Counted from the stretch's first letter, positions 36,288 through 47,063 are shown. The stretch: 64,000 bases of DNA from Bradyrhizobium sp. (GCA_028290305.1 JAQGKC010000060.1:4058-68057); one strand, 5' to 3'. Notes: a model not told the origin generated them from the sequence alone. Program-made: numbers and translations.

Positions 36288-36501
36288 TGATGCCCTGTCT
36301 TTGGATGCCCTGTCTTGAAGGGGCATGAGGACTTTTGCAAGTGACTGCAGCTGCGATGGCGGCAATTTCCCCAACCTATTGAATAATATCGATAATCTAA
36401 CATTTCCGCCGATGCCGGGCTGTCCCGTTCAAAAGCCTTGAACCGAAAACCGGTTACGGGCGACGATTGACCATGATGACAAGGCAATTTCGGAGGGCGG
36501 C

Positions 36502-36843
36502 ATGACCATCGATCGGGCGCTGGTGTTCTCGATTGGCATGGCGGCGATCGGCGTGGGCAGCATCGGGCCGGCGATGGCGCAGGCTTACACCCACGACGGT
36601 CCCGTCGTGAGTTGCGACGATGGCCGCCGGGGCTTGCTGTCAGGCGATGCGATCATCTGGCCCGACGGCACACGGTCGAGTCTGTCGCCACATCCGAGCG
36701 TCATCATCGGCAACAAATCGTCGGTCGTCGTGGGACAGGGCGTGTTCGTCGGCCAGGGCAAAGGCGTGGTGCCGCTGGATAATCCGAATGCACCGAACAA
36801 GACGCGCTGCGCCGTTCTCGATGGTGCGTCGTATTGCTATTAG
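36502..36843 (+). CDS. Small exported protein of unknown function
   Basis: A 113-residue protein with a good ribosome-binding site (CGGAGGGCGGC) and a signal peptide ending PAMAQA. The mature 85 residues contain four cysteines-plus-glycine-rich strands: SCDDGRRGLLSGDAIIWPDG, then HPSVIIGNKSSVVVGQGVFV and CAVLDGASYCY. Cysteines in the mature part could form disulfides in the periplasm. No family recognised. It converges on otsA with 21 bases between. Confidence 0.7.
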   Translation: MTIDRALVFSIGMAAIGVGSIGPAMAQAYTHDGPVVSCDDGRRGLLSGDAIIWPDGTRSSLSPHPSVIIGNKSSVVVGQGVFVGQGKGVVPLDNPNAPNKTRCAVLDGASYCY

Positions 36844-36864
36844 TTCGTATTAAACCGGTCCGGG

Positions 36865-38340
36865 CTAATGATACCGCGAGCCGGAATTGACCGAGCGAAG
36901 CGGCCACAATGTCGGCGGCTCGGTGACTACAGGCTCCGTCGCATCCTTGTCGATCTGGCCCTTGTCGATATGGGTCTGTTGCAGCGCGTCAACGAAATCG
37001 GCGAACCACTGCTGGATCGTGCTGGCGCGAAGTTTCGCCATCATCGCTTCCCAGCGCATGCGCCGCTCGGTCAACGGCATCGAGACCGCGGTCGCGATGG
37101 TCCGCGCCATGCCGTCGATATCGTGGGGGTTCACCAGTAGCGCGGTGTCGAGTTCATTCGCCGCGCCAGCGAATTTCGACAGCACCAATACGCCGGGATC
37201 GGCAGGGTTTTGCGCCGCGACATATTCCTTGGCGACGAGATTCATCCCGTCATGCAGCGGCGTCACCACCCCGACCTGCGCGGTGCGATAAAGGCCCGCC
37301 AGCACGGTCTGGCTAAAGCCCTTGTTGAGATAGCGGATCGGGGTCCAGTCTACTTCACCGTGACGGCCGTTGACATCGCTCACCAGCTTGGCGAGTTCGT
37401 TTTGCAGATTGCCATAGGCCTCGATCGTGCCCCGCGAGGGCGTCGCAATCTGCAGCAGCGATACGGTGCGCTCGAGCGCCGGCTGCAAGGTCCACATCCG
37501 GTCAAATGCGTTGATGCGGTTGATCAGCCCCTTGGAATAATCCAGCCGATCGACACCGATCGCCAGCTTCTCGCCATGCAGACTACGCCGTAATCGCGAA
37601 ACATCGGGATGGGATACAGACTTGGCGGCCTGCTGGGCGAATTTCTCCGGGTCGATGCCGATCGGAAATACCCTGAGCTGCGATTTGCCGTAACGCGACG
37701 TCACCACGCCATTTTCGATCTCTAGGCCAAGATCCGCTGAGAGATAGTCAAGAAAATTCTCGCAATCGTCCTGGGTCTGGAAGCCGATCAGATCATAGGC
37801 CAGCATCGCTTCGATCAGTTCGCGATGATGAGGCACCCCGCCGATAACGGTGCGCGCCGGCCATGGCGTATGCAGGAAGAACCCGATCGGCTGGGTGACG
37901 CCGAGATCGCGCAATTCCGCACCCAAGGCCAGGAAATGATAATCCTGAATCCAGAACGCCGAGTCCGGTTTTTTAAAGCGCAGCAGCGCTCGTGCCATGA
38001 AGGCGTTCACTTCGCGATAGGAAGAATAATCCTCCTGCGAGGCGCAGATCAGGTCGGTGCGGGAATGCAGCGCCGGCCACAATGCCGAATTCGCAAAACC
38101 TTCATAATATCCGCCGTAGTGCGCGGCCGGCAGATCCAGCATGGCCAGCGCACCTGCGCCGAGCGCTTCGATTTCGGCGAACGGATCCTTCTGGGCGCCC
38201 TCGCGAACGCGGCCGCTGGAACCGACCCAGATCGCGCCGGATTTCTCCACCACCGGCAACAAGGCGGCGGCGAGTCCCCCCGTCATGGGCTCGTTGGCCG
38301 TGCCGCGCGCGACGCGATTCGAAACGACGACGAGGTTCAA
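36865..38340 (-). CDS. otsA: Trehalose-6-phosphate synthase
   Basis: A 491-residue GT20 glycosyltransferase making trehalose-6-phosphate from UDP-glucose and glucose-6-phosphate. The start is a TTG at 38340 (MNLVVVSNRVARG) with AGGAGG eight bases upstream; longer frames lack this. Landmarks: VVVSNRV, ALWPALHSR, WIQDYHFLALG, GFFLHTPWP, GVDRLDYSKGL, TPLHDGMNLVAKEYVAAQ. The last 30 residues are polar. Third gene of the MFS-otsB-otsA set, which is preceded by an EcfG-like promoter; 204 bases separate it from otsB. Trehalose protects against desiccation, osmotic and heat stress. Confidence 0.95.
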   Translation of the reverse strand: MNLVVVSNRVARGTANEPMTGGLAAALLPVVEKSGAIWVGSSGRVREGAQKDPFAEIEALGAGALAMLDLPAAHYGGYYEGFANSALWPALHSRTDLICASQEDYSSYREVNAFMARALLRFKKPDSAFWIQDYHFLALGAELRDLGVTQPIGFFLHTPWPARTVIGGVPHHRELIEAMLAYDLIGFQTQDDCENFLDYLSADLGLEIENGVVTSRYGKSQLRVFPIGIDPEKFAQQAAKSVSHPDVSRLRRSLHGEKLAIGVDRLDYSKGLINRINAFDRMWTLQPALERTVSLLQIATPSRGTIEAYGNLQNELAKLVSDVNGRHGEVDWTPIRYLNKGFSQTVLAGLYRTAQVGVVTPLHDGMNLVAKEYVAAQNPADPGVLVLSKFAGAANELDTALLVNPHDIDGMARTIATAVSMPLTERRMRWEAMMAKLRASTIQQWFADFVDALQQTHIDKGQIDKDATEPVVTEPPTLWPLRSVNSGSRYH

Positions 38341-38544
38341 AGGGCGTTCCCTCCTGATGGTCCGTTCCCCGATTAACGGCCATTCATCAATATGGTTCCC
38401 GGTCACCCTTTCAACGAAATGAAACCAAATTCGGGCCGCGCAGAATGGAACTCGATCGGTCCGCTGCAAAAAATGCGAATAACGCTGTACGGAACTCAGA
38501 CCACCCTGGGTTCCGTCATTTTCGCGAAGACAATGTCGTCATGA

Positions 38545-39375
38545 TCATCGTCCGGTCGCAGTCTCGTCATCGAGCAGACGCGCGAGCCACTCCCGCACGT
38601 CGCTAGGCTCATCGAAATGACCGGCCACGCCCTGCGCGCGCCTGCCCACGGAAAATGCGAGGCCGCCGAGGTCAGGCATGATCGCGAACACCGACTCGTC
38701 GGTGACATCGTCGCCGATGAAGATCGGACGGCGTCCCTTGAAAGGCTCATGAGTCATCAGTTCGAGGACGCCCGATGCCTTGTTGAAACCGGAATGCTTG
38801 ATCTCACAGACACATTTTCCAGGCAGCACTTCGATCGGCGCATTCGGCAAATCGGCCCTGATCAGTGACACCGCCTCGTAGATCGCCTTCTCCGCATGCG
38901 GTGCCAGCCGGTAGTGCAGCGCCAGCGAATAGCCCTTGTCTTCCAGCAGAATGCCCGGACTGAGTTTGGCAATGGCCGCAAGGCGGCGCTTCAGTTCCTT
39001 GTCCATCGGCGGGGCATGGGTGGCGACGGCTTCGCTATCCGTCGAGATTCGCATTTCCGCACCGTGGCCTCCAACTGCCGGAAATTGTTCAGGGGCGAAA
39101 ATCAGATCGATATCGTTCAGCGAGCGTCCGCTGACCAGCGCCAGCGCACCTGAGGTCCTCTCCAGCAAGCGGTTGAGGGTTCTTGCCAGACCCGGCGGCA
39201 CCCACACCTCGCGCGGCGTCGGCGCCAGATCGAGCAGCGTGCCGTCAATGTCGAGCAGGATTGCGGTTTCGTTCAGATGCGGCAGCACGGAACGCGGCGC
39301 CGCAACGGCGTCCGGCGAGGCCTCTTCTGGTGATATATCTTTTCGCAATGGCACCTCGGCCAGATCCTGATTCAT
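38545..39375 (-). CDS. otsB: Trehalose-6-phosphate phosphatase
   Basis: A 276-residue HAD-superfamily phosphatase that releases trehalose from trehalose-6-phosphate. Motif I is LLDIDGTLLDL with Asp42 as the nucleophile; motif II-like LVSGRS, PAVGGHGAEMR, and the late metal motif FIGDDVTDESVF are present. It starts 6 bases after the MFS transporter gene, so the two are surely co-transcribed, with otsA following. The first 30 residues are a variable extension. Confidence 0.94.
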   Translation of the reverse strand: MNQDLAEVPLRKDISPEEASPDAVAAPRSVLPHLNETAILLDIDGTLLDLAPTPREVWVPPGLARTLNRLLERTSGALALVSGRSLNDIDLIFAPEQFPAVGGHGAEMRISTDSEAVATHAPPMDKELKRRLAAIAKLSPGILLEDKGYSLALHYRLAPHAEKAIYEAVSLIRADLPNAPIEVLPGKCVCEIKHSGFNKASGVLELMTHEPFKGRRPIFIGDDVTDESVFAIMPDLGGLAFSVGRRAQGVAGHFDEPSDVREWLARLLDDETATGR

Positions 39376-39381
39376 TTCATC

Positions 39382-40875
39382 CTACTCCACAAAGGCCAGC
39401 GGCCGTGCAACCGATTCCAGCGGCTGGCGCTCGGCCGCGATGCAGTAACGCCACGCGATAACAGCCGCCGCGACCATCAATCCCGATCCGAGCAGATAGC
39501 CCGCAAAAACGCTGCTGCGCGATCCGGTATCGATCAGCGCACCGAACAGAGCCGGGCCGGCGACGCCGCCAATTCCAGTTCCCACGGCATAGAACAGCGC
39601 GATCGCCAGCGCGCGGACCTCCAGCGGAAAAGTCTCGCTGACGGTGAGATAGGCGGCACTTGCGGCGGGCGAAGCAAAAAAGAAAATCACCATCCACGCG
39701 ATGGTCTGGGTTTGCGCGCTCAACACGCCGATCGCAAACAGATAGCCCGAAACCGCGAGCAGAACGCCCGAAACGCCATAGGTGAGCGTAATCATCACAC
39801 GGCGCCCCAACGTATCGAACAGCCGGCCAAGCAGCAGAGGCCCCAGGAAATTGCCGGCCGCGAACGGGAGAATGTACCATCCGACATGGTCCGACGCGAT
39901 TCCGTAGAAGTCGGTCAGCACCAGGGCAAAGGTGAAGAAGATCGCGTTGTAGAAAAACGCTTGCGCAATCATCAGCGCCAATCCGACCAGCGAGCGCTGG
40001 CGATAGACGGAGAACAGCGTGCGCGCCACTTCGCGTAGCGGCGTGTGATCGCGCATCCTGATTTTTATTTTCGGCCAGGCATGTTGGCGCGGATCCTGCG
40101 CCTTTCCGATCACCGATCGCTCGATATCGCTCACAATCGCCAGCGCGCGGTCGGGTTGACCGTGAATCATCAGCCACCGTGGGCTTTCGGGAATCCACAT
40201 CCGCATCACAAACACCACGAGCCCGAGACAGGCGCCGGTGAGATACGCCAGCCGCCAGCCGAGATCAGGGCCGATCAGATGCGGGTCGAGCAGGACGATC
40301 GCGCTGACCGCGCCCATCGCCGTGCCGATCCAAAAGCTGCCGTTGATTACAAGGTCGGTCCATCCACGATACCGCGCGGGCACCAATTCCTGAATCGTCG
40401 AATTGATCGCGGTATATTCGCCGCCGATACCGGCGCCGGTAAGAAATCGAAACAACGCGTAGCTCGCAAGGTTCCAGGACAGCGCTGTTGCCGCCGTTGC
40501 GGTGAGATAGAGCGCCAGCGTGATGAAGAACAGTTTTTTTCGACCGATGCGATCCGTGAGCCAGCCGAACCCAAGCGCGCCGAGCACGGCGCCCGCAAGA
40601 TACGCGCTGTTGGAGAATCCGACATCGAAGTTGGTGAAATGAAGCACCGGACTTTGCTTCAGCGCGCCGGACAGCGCACCCGCCAGCGTGACTTCCAGTC
40701 CGTCCAGGATCCAGGTGATGCCAAGCGCAAGCACGACACGGGTGTGGAAGCCGCTCCAGCGCAGACGATCGAGTCGGGAAGGAATATCGGTTTCGATGAC
40801 GCGGTCATCGTTCCCAAGCATCGACCCCGGCGCGACATCGCTCGAAGGAATTACCGCATCACTCAAAACGGCCAT
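39382..40875 (-). CDS. MFS transporter, sugar-porter-like
   Basis: A 497-residue 12-helix transporter of the major facilitator superfamily. The conserved loop GWLTDRIGRKKLFF between helices 2 and 3, RFLTGAGIGGEYTAINS, PESPRWL and LGPLLLGRLFDTLGRR mark the metabolite/sugar porter branch. It is the first gene of an operon with otsB and otsA, so trehalose or a precursor is a candidate substrate (inference). An EcfG-like promoter lies 154 bases upstream, facing it. Confidence 0.86.
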   Translation of the reverse strand: MAVLSDAVIPSSDVAPGSMLGNDDRVIETDIPSRLDRLRWSGFHTRVVLALGITWILDGLEVTLAGALSGALKQSPVLHFTNFDVGFSNSAYLAGAVLGALGFGWLTDRIGRKKLFFITLALYLTATAATALSWNLASYALFRFLTGAGIGGEYTAINSTIQELVPARYRGWTDLVINGSFWIGTAMGAVSAIVLLDPHLIGPDLGWRLAYLTGACLGLVVFVMRMWIPESPRWLMIHGQPDRALAIVSDIERSVIGKAQDPRQHAWPKIKIRMRDHTPLREVARTLFSVYRQRSLVGLALMIAQAFFYNAIFFTFALVLTDFYGIASDHVGWYILPFAAGNFLGPLLLGRLFDTLGRRVMITLTYGVSGVLLAVSGYLFAIGVLSAQTQTIAWMVIFFFASPAASAAYLTVSETFPLEVRALAIALFYAVGTGIGGVAGPALFGALIDTGSRSSVFAGYLLGSGLMVAAAVIAWRYCIAAERQPLESVARPLAFVE

Positions 40876-41028
40876 GCCGCATTGCTCCAGTGCTCGCCAT
40901 TACAAACTCCACAGGAATGGGAGCGCTGCGATTGAATGACGATGAGCGCTGCAATCGCTGCAGATCCATCGGATTGAACCAATGAGGAAACACCCGGGAA
41001 ATGTGACATTCCTGGGTCGCCGTCAGTC

Positions 41029-41053
41029 AACGCATTTGGCGCGCGGGAGTTCC
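41029..41053 (-). promoter_or_regulatory. EcfG-type (general stress) promoter facing MFS-otsB-otsA
   Basis: On the minus strand GGAAC (41053-41049), 16 bases, then CGTT (41032-41029). This matches the GGAAC-N16/17-CGTT pattern of the alphaproteobacterial general stress sigma factor. The first gene starts 154 bases downstream. Confidence 0.7.
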
Positions 41054-41067
41054 CCTATTGCGGCAAA

Positions 41068-41092
41068 GGAACCGATCGGAGCGGTACCCGTT
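41068..41092 (+). promoter_or_regulatory. EcfG-type (general stress) promoter facing the DUF3175 gene
   Basis: GGAAC (41068-41072), 16 bases, CGTT (41089-41092); the start codon is 30 bases downstream, a normal leader length. Same element, same spacing as the one on the opposite strand 15 bases away. Confidence 0.75.
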
Positions 41093-41121
41093 TTTCGGCT
41101 AGGACGAAAAGGGAGTCGGTC

Positions 41122-41529
41122 ATGACTGAAGGTCAAAAAACAGCGCATTCGCGTAAAGCTGCGGCGCGCAAAACAGCTCGAAAAACGATCCGAAAGAGTT
41201 CGGCGCGGAGAAAATCAGCCGCCAGGAAAACTTCTGCCAAAACTTCGGCCAAGGCGTCTCCCAAGCGCTGGTCGCAGCGCGTAACGCGAGAAAGCGACGC
41301 GCTCGATCTGAAGCACGGCGTCTTCAAGCTGACCGATCCGAAGAAAATCGCGGCATCGCTCAAGCGCTCGGCGGAACGCAGTTCGCGCCGCAAGGCCGGC
41401 GCTTATCGCTCGGCCCTTTCGATGCTGACCTTTTATATCAATCGCGCCGGCAGGACGTTGCCGAAAACGCAACGTGACCGGCTGCAGCGCGCCAAGACCG
41501 AGTTGAAGCGCCAGTTTCATCGTGACTAA
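41122..41529 (+). CDS. Basic DUF3175 protein with histone-H1-like tail
   Basis: A 135-residue strongly basic protein. Residues 1-47 are a Lys/Arg/Ala/Ser-rich tail like eukaryotic H1 or bacterial HU-tail sequences. Residues 48-135 form the DUF3175 domain (KRWSQRVTRESDALDL, GVFKLTDPKKIAASLKRSAE, then SALSMLTFYINRAG). A ribosome-binding site AGGGAG precedes the ATG. An EcfG-like promoter 30 bases upstream suggests general stress induction. DNA or RNA binding is a natural guess from the charge; function is not established to my knowledge. Confidence 0.88.
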   Translation: MTEGQKTAHSRKAAARKTARKTIRKSSARRKSAARKTSAKTSAKASPKRWSQRVTRESDALDLKHGVFKLTDPKKIAASLKRSAERSSRRKAGAYRSALSMLTFYINRAGRTLPKTQRDRLQRAKTELKRQFHRD

Positions 41530-41554
41530 GTCTGTCGTTCCAACAAGCATGACC

Positions 41555-41650
41555 GTCATACCCGCGAAAGCGGGTATCCAGTAATCGCCGGCCTGCGTGA
41601 AAATCGAAACATCACGGAGTACTGGATCATCCGCTTTCACGGATGATGAC
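41555..41650. repeat. Intergenic palindromic repeat with GTCAT ends
   Basis: Begins GTCATACCCGCGAAAGCGGG and ends CGCTTTCACGGATGATGAC, with ACTGGAT near the right end answering ATCCAGT near the left. Belongs to the group of GTCAT...ATGAC elements also seen at 49245, 51728, 53141, 55592, 58233 and 62904. Confidence 0.7.
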
Positions 41651-41670
41651 ACCATGTAAATGTCGAAACT

Positions 41671-43716
41671 CTACGCCGCGCGGATGTTCGCCATGAAGCG
41701 GTCGAGTTCTTCGCGCAAACGCGTGCTTTCGGTCGAAAGGGTTTTTGCCGAATTCAGCACTTCCTCCGATGCGGACCCGGTTTCGGTCGCGCCGCGATTG
41801 ACCTGCATGATATTCGCAGCAGCTTCATTGGTCCCTTGCGCGACGTTCTGAACGCTGCGGGCAATTTCCTGGGTCGCCGAGCTTTGTTGCTCCACCGCGC
41901 CGGCAATCGAGGATGCGATGTTCGAGATCTGGGCGATCGTGCCGCCGATCTCCTTGATGGCCGCAACCGATTCCTGCGTCGCGCCCTGCATGCCGGAAAT
42001 ATGAGACGATATTTCATCGGTCGCTTTGGCGGTCTGGCTGGCCAGCGATTTGACCTCGGCGGCGACGACGGCGAACCCTCGACCGGCCTCGCCGGCGCGG
42101 GCGGCTTCGATGGTGGCATTCAGCGCCAGCAGATTGGTCTGCTCGGCGATCGCCGTAATCAATTTGACCACATCGCCGATCTGCTGCGCGGCACGCGATA
42201 ATTTACCGATGCGTCCATCGGTTTGCTGCGCCTGAAGCACCGCCGCTTCCGCGATCCGGCTGGATTCGCGCACCCGTTTGCCGATTTCATCGACCGAGGT
42301 GGAAAGCTCCTCCGTCGCGGAGGCAACCGATTGCATGCTGTTGGAGGTTTCTTCCGATGCACCGGCGACCTGGCTGGACAGGCTCTGGGTGGTTTCCGCA
42401 GTCCGCGTCAGCGTCCCGGCGGCTGATTCGAGCTGAACCGCCGACGCCGAAACGTTCGAAACGATCGCGCCCACTGCCGCCTCGAATTCATCGGCAAAGC
42501 GAATAAGCTCCGTGCGGCGCGCCGCGCTGCTCGCTTTGTTCTGGGCGTCATGGGCGGCGGCATCGCGTTCGGCTTTGGCGATCGCTTGCATCTTGAACTC
42601 TTCGACCGCGCCCGCCATCTCGCCGAGTTCATCCTTGCGGCCAAGGCCGGGCAGCACGACGTCGAAATTGCCGCTGGCGAGTTCGCGCATCGCCTTGCAC
42701 ATCGCCGCAATCGGCCGGGAGATCCCCCGGCCCAGCAAAAAGGCCCATGCTCCGCCCAACAGAAAGCCACCGGCCGCCAGCATCACAATCAGGCGCTCGG
42801 TCTCGCCAATGCTCGCATCGGACTCGGCTTCCAGCCGCTGTTGATCGGAAAGCAGGTCCGCCTTCATCACGCTGGCGCCCTGCATGATCGCCGTTGCGGA
42901 CTCGGCCATTTCGATCGTCAGCTCATCGATCGATTTCGAGTTTTCGATCAATTTGACGAGCGACTGGCGATATTCCTCAACCAGCGCGGTGACCTCCTTG
43001 AGGCCCTGCACGATCTTTTCGTCGGTCGAGGAGATCGCCTGCAGCGAGGTTTCGACGAACTTGAGACGCGCCAGCGCGCTGGTGGCGACCGCCTGGTCGG
43101 AATTGATAACGAAAGTGTTGGCCAGCGCCGTCACAGCCTGAAACTGCGCGGCGGCTTTTTTCGCGCCGAATTCGATCGCCGAAAGCTCCGCGTCGTTGGC
43201 ATTGCTGGGGAGATCGTCGAGCTTGTAACGCAGCATGTTACCGCTGCGCGCGAGCTGGTTTTGGGTCACAAGCGCGCTGTCGCTTTTGACTTTGAGAATC
43301 TCGGCAAAAATCTTGGTGAAGGCGCGGAATTCCCTGGCGAGGCGCGTGACCTGATCGAGGCGCGCCGGATTTGTGGTGCCCTTCATCGCCTGATCGATGG
43401 CGTCTTTCAGACTGGCTTCGGTGGTCAGCGCTGCTTTGCCGTCGTCCTCTTTTCCAGTCACCACGTAATACCGTGCCAGCCCCCGGTACGAAATCAACTC
43501 GCGGTCGATATTGCGCGCCAGATCGGCTTCCGACACGCTGTTGCGGTACGACGCCACCCCGGCGGAAACACGCTCAAATCCGAGATAGGCGATGCCCATG
43601 CTGGCTGCCGAGATGGCGAGCACGACGGCAAAACCAAGCATGATTTTCCCGCGAAATCGCAGGGTTGGAAGCTTCAGTGAAAATGATTGCAGCCTGACAC
43701 GCTTCGACAATCCCAC
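41671..43716 (-). CDS. Methyl-accepting chemotaxis protein
   Basis: About 681 residues. The start is uncertain: GTG 43716 after a GGGGG run is used; an ATG at 43776 is in frame. One membrane helix ([20 protein letters not shown]), a long all-helical periplasmic domain (about 250 residues, consistent with a helical bimodular sensor), a second helix ([20 protein letters not shown]), a HAMP domain, and a signalling domain with the hairpin tip [20 protein letters not shown]. The C-terminus lacks a CheR-tethering pentapeptide. No che genes are adjacent; the ligand is unknown. Confidence 0.9.
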   Translation of the reverse strand: MGLSKRVRLQSFSLKLPTLRFRGKIMLGFAVVLAISAASMGIAYLGFERVSAGVASYRNSVSEADLARNIDRELISYRGLARYYVVTGKEDDGKAALTTEASLKDAIDQAMKGTTNPARLDQVTRLAREFRAFTKIFAEILKVKSDSALVTQNQLARSGNMLRYKLDDLPSNANDAELSAIEFGAKKAAAQFQAVTALANTFVINSDQAVATSALARLKFVETSLQAISSTDEKIVQGLKEVTALVEEYRQSLVKLIENSKSIDELTIEMAESATAIMQGASVMKADLLSDQQRLEAESDASIGETERLIVMLAAGGFLLGGAWAFLLGRGISRPIAAMCKAMRELASGNFDVVLPGLGRKDELGEMAGAVEEFKMQAIAKAERDAAAHDAQNKASSAARRTELIRFADEFEAAVGAIVSNVSASAVQLESAAGTLTRTAETTQSLSSQVAGASEETSNSMQSVASATEELSTSVDEIGKRVRESSRIAEAAVLQAQQTDGRIGKLSRAAQQIGDVVKLITAIAEQTNLLALNATIEAARAGEAGRGFAVVAAEVKSLASQTAKATDEISSHISGMQGATQESVAAIKEIGGTIAQISNIASSIAGAVEQQSSATQEIARSVQNVAQGTNEAAANIMQVNRGATETGSASEEVLNSAKTLSTESTRLREELDRFMANIRAA

Positions 43717-44140
43717 CTCGGCCCCCGTTTTCTTTCTGAAAACCAACGAAACCGGGGATGCACATCCCGGCTCCAACCCGGGAAGGTAGAGTAGAATGAA
43801 TAAAAGGCCGTAAATTTGCGGAGGAATATCTACGCCAGAGGGGCCTGGGGAGCGAGATTACCCACCGGTCGGCCTTGTTGGCCTCGATCAGCGTCGTCCC
43901 GGCGAACGCCGGACCTATAACCACCGATGTTGATGGGACAAAAGCTGTCGACACCCCTGCCTAACGCAAGGCGCAGAGTATGGGTCCGGCGTCTGCCGGG
44001 ACGACGGCCAAGGTGCAAACGAGCGAAAAACGACCTCCTCCGATATCGAGAGACGACCTCCGCGACGAAAATCCCAGTTGCAAAGTCCCGTCCCCCTGCT
44101 TCTAATTGGAATAATTAAAAAGCATCGGGAGGTATCACGC
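43717..44140. other. Intergenic region upstream of coxSLM
   Basis: 424 bases with a palindromic repeat (43893-44005) and an AT-rich segment just before coxS (TTGGAATAATTAAAAAGC, about 44105-44122) that is a plausible promoter area. No gene supported. Confidence 0.5.
43893..44005. repeat. Intergenic palindromic repeat with GTCGTCCCGGC ends
   Basis: Perfect 11-base terminal arms GTCGTCCCGGC and GCCGGGACGAC enclose about 90 bases including CCGGACCTATA and its near complement. Lies between the divergent chemoreceptor and coxS genes. Confidence 0.75.
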
Positions 44141-44626
<486 letters not shown>

Positions 44627-44717
44627 CCGCTACCGACGACTGACGATTGCTAAATTCGAGACCGCCGAATTTCGATGGAAATGGCGGAAAACAAAACTCC
44701 GGTAGGGAGATCAGGAC

Positions 44718-47063
44718 ATGGGCGTTGAAGGCATTGGCGCAAGCGTGGTGCGCAAGGAAGACCGACGTTTCATCACCGGCAAGGGCCGCTACGTCGACGA
44801 CATCAAACTCCAGGGCATGACCCACGCCCACTTCGTTCGCAGTCCGCACGCTCATGCCAAAGTAAAAAGCATTGACTCGTCGGCGGCGATGAAAATGCCC
44901 GGCGTGGTCGGCGTGCTGACCGGACAGGAGATCGTCGACGATAAAGTTGGCAACCTGATTTGCGGCTGGGCGATTACCTCCAAGGACGGCACGCCGATGA
45001 AAATGGGCGCCTGGCCAGCGATGGCGCCGGAAACGGTTCGCTTCGCCGGCCAGGCGGTTGCGGTGGTCATCGCCGAGACCAAGAACCAGGCCAAGGACGC
45101 GGCGGAAGCCGTGGTCGTCGAGTACGAAGAACTTCCTGCCGCCGCCGATATTCGCGCGGCGATCAAGCCGGGTGCGCCGCAACTGCATCCGGAAGCGCCG
45201 GGCAATGTGATCTACGACTGGGCGCTCGGCGACGAGGCCGCCGTGAAGGAGGCCTTCAGCAAGGCGGCCAATGTGGTCTCGCTCGAACTGATCAATAATC
45301 GTCTGGTGCCGAATGCGATGGAGCCACGCGCAGCGGTCGCGGAATACAACGACGCCGAAGAGCATTTCACGCTCTATACGACATCGCAGAACCCGCATGT
45401 CGCGCGTCTCGTGCTCTCGGCATTCTACAATATCGCACCGGAGCACAAGCTGCGGGTGGTGGCGCCCGATGTCGGCGGCGGCTTCGGCTCGAAAATCTAC
45501 ATCTATCCGGAGGAGATGGTCGCGTTGTGGGCCTCCAAGAAGGTGCGGCGCCCGGTGAAGTGGACCGGCGATCGCTCCGAAGCCTTCCTGACCGATGCGC
45601 ACGGCCGCGACCATATCTCGAAGGCCGAAATGGCGTTCGACAAGGACAATAAGATACTTGGCCTGCGGGTCAAAACCCACGCCAATCTCGGCGCCTACAT
45701 GTCGCTGTTCTCGTCGTCGGTGCCAACCTATCTCTATGCACCGCTGCTGTCGGGCCAGTACAACATCCCGGCGATCTATGCCGAGGTGATGACCGTCTAT
45801 ACCAACACCGCGCCGGTCGACGCCTACCGCGGTGCGGGGCGCCCCGAGGCGAGCTATCTGCTCGAACGGTTGATGGAAACCGCGGCGCGGCAGCTCAAGG
45901 TCGATCCGGCGGAATTGCGCCGCAAGAATTTTATTACCCAATTTCCGCACCAGACGCCGGTCATCATGGCCTACGACATCGGCGATTTCGGCGCCTCGCT
46001 CGACGCCGCCTTGAAGGCTATCGATTACGCCGGCTTCCCGGCGCGCAAGGAGAAGGCCAGGAAAGAAGGCAAGCTCCGCGGCGTCGGCTTCTCCTGCTAC
46101 ATCGAGGCCTGCGGCATCGCACCCTCGAAGGCGGTCGGCAGCCTGGGCGCCGGCGTCGGTCTGTGGGAATCCGCGGAAGTCCGCGTCAATCCGGTCGGCA
46201 CCATCGAGATCCTGACGGGCTCGCACAGCCATGGTCAGGGCCATGAGACGACATTTGCGCAACTGGTCGCCGGGCGGTTGGGCATTCCGATCAGCCAGGT
46301 CCAGATCGTCCATGGCGACACTGATAAAGTGCAGTTCGGCATGGGCACCTATGGATCGCGCTCCGCAGCCGTCGGCATGTCCGCCATCTTCAAGGCGATG
46401 GAGAAGGTCGAAGCCAAGGCCAAGAAAATCGCCGCGCACCAGCTCGAAGCGTCCGAAGATGACATCGTCATCGAGAACGGCGAGTTCAAAGTCACCGGCA
46501 CCGACAAGTCGATTGCGCTGCCGATGGTCGCGCTGGCCGCCTACACCGCACACAATCTGCCTGACGGCATGGAGCCGGGCCTGAAGGAAGGCGCGTTCTA
46601 CGACCCGACCAACTTCACCTTCCCGGCCGGCGCCTACATCTGCGAGGTCGAAGTCGATCCCGGCACCGGCAAGACTGTTATCATCGACTTTGTCGCGGCG
46701 GACGATTTCGGACGCCTGATCAACCCGATGATCGTCGAAGGCCAGGTCCATGGCGGCCTCGCCCAGGGCATCGGCCAGGCATTGCTGGAGGGCGCGGTTT
46801 ACGACAGCTCAGGCCAGCTCGTGACCGCGTCGTTCATGGATTACGCCATGCCGCGCGCCGACGATCTGCCGTCGTTCAAACTGAACCACACCACGACGCT
46901 GTGTCCTGGCAATCCGCTGGGCGTCAAGGGCTGCGGCGAGGCGGGCGCGATCGGCTCTTCGCCCGCCATCATCAACGCCATTACCGATGCGATCGGCCAC
47001 AACAGGCTGGAAATGCCGGCGACGCCCGATCGGGTGTGGCACGCCATTCATGGCAACGCATAA
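44718..47063 (+). CDS. coxL: CO dehydrogenase-like molybdenum large subunit, form II
   Basis: A 781-residue molybdopterin subunit. The active-site loop reads AYRGAGR at residues 369-375, the signature of form II (form I, proven CO oxidisers, has AYXCSFR). Other landmarks: VVRKEDRRFITGKGRYVDD at the N-terminus, GGGFGSKIYIYPEE, and GCGEAGAIGSSPAIINA carrying the catalytic Glu near the end. Gene order S-L-M is also that of form II operons. The physiological substrate of form II enzymes is unsettled; aldehydes or N-heterocycles are possible. No coxDEF-type genes follow, though MoxR/VWA genes lie at 6-8.5 kb. Confidence 0.92.
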   Translation: MGVEGIGASVVRKEDRRFITGKGRYVDDIKLQGMTHAHFVRSPHAHAKVKSIDSSAAMKMPGVVGVLTGQEIVDDKVGNLICGWAITSKDGTPMKMGAWPAMAPETVRFAGQAVAVVIAETKNQAKDAAEAVVVEYEELPAAADIRAAIKPGAPQLHPEAPGNVIYDWALGDEAAVKEAFSKAANVVSLELINNRLVPNAMEPRAAVAEYNDAEEHFTLYTTSQNPHVARLVLSAFYNIAPEHKLRVVAPDVGGGFGSKIYIYPEEMVALWASKKVRRPVKWTGDRSEAFLTDAHGRDHISKAEMAFDKDNKILGLRVKTHANLGAYMSLFSSSVPTYLYAPLLSGQYNIPAIYAEVMTVYTNTAPVDAYRGAGRPEASYLLERLMETAARQLKVDPAELRRKNFITQFPHQTPVIMAYDIGDFGASLDAALKAIDYAGFPARKEKARKEGKLRGVGFSCYIEACGIAPSKAVGSLGAGVGLWESAEVRVNPVGTIEILTGSHSHGQGHETTFAQLVAGRLGIPISQVQIVHGDTDKVQFGMGTYGSRSAAVGMSAIFKAMEKVEAKAKKIAAHQLEASEDDIVIENGEFKVTGTDKSIALPMVALAAYTAHNLPDGMEPGLKEGAFYDPTNFTFPAGAYICEVEVDPGTGKTVIIDFVAADDFGRLINPMIVEGQVHGGLAQGIGQALLEGAVYDSSGQLVTASFMDYAMPRADDLPSFKLNHTTTLCPGNPLGVKGCGEAGAIGSSPAIINAITDAIGHNRLEMPATPDRVWHAIHGNA

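Noticed and set aside
36047..36290. Frames spanning tRNA-Ser on both strands
   Set aside because: They translate the tRNA and repeat copy B; typical false genes at tRNA loci.
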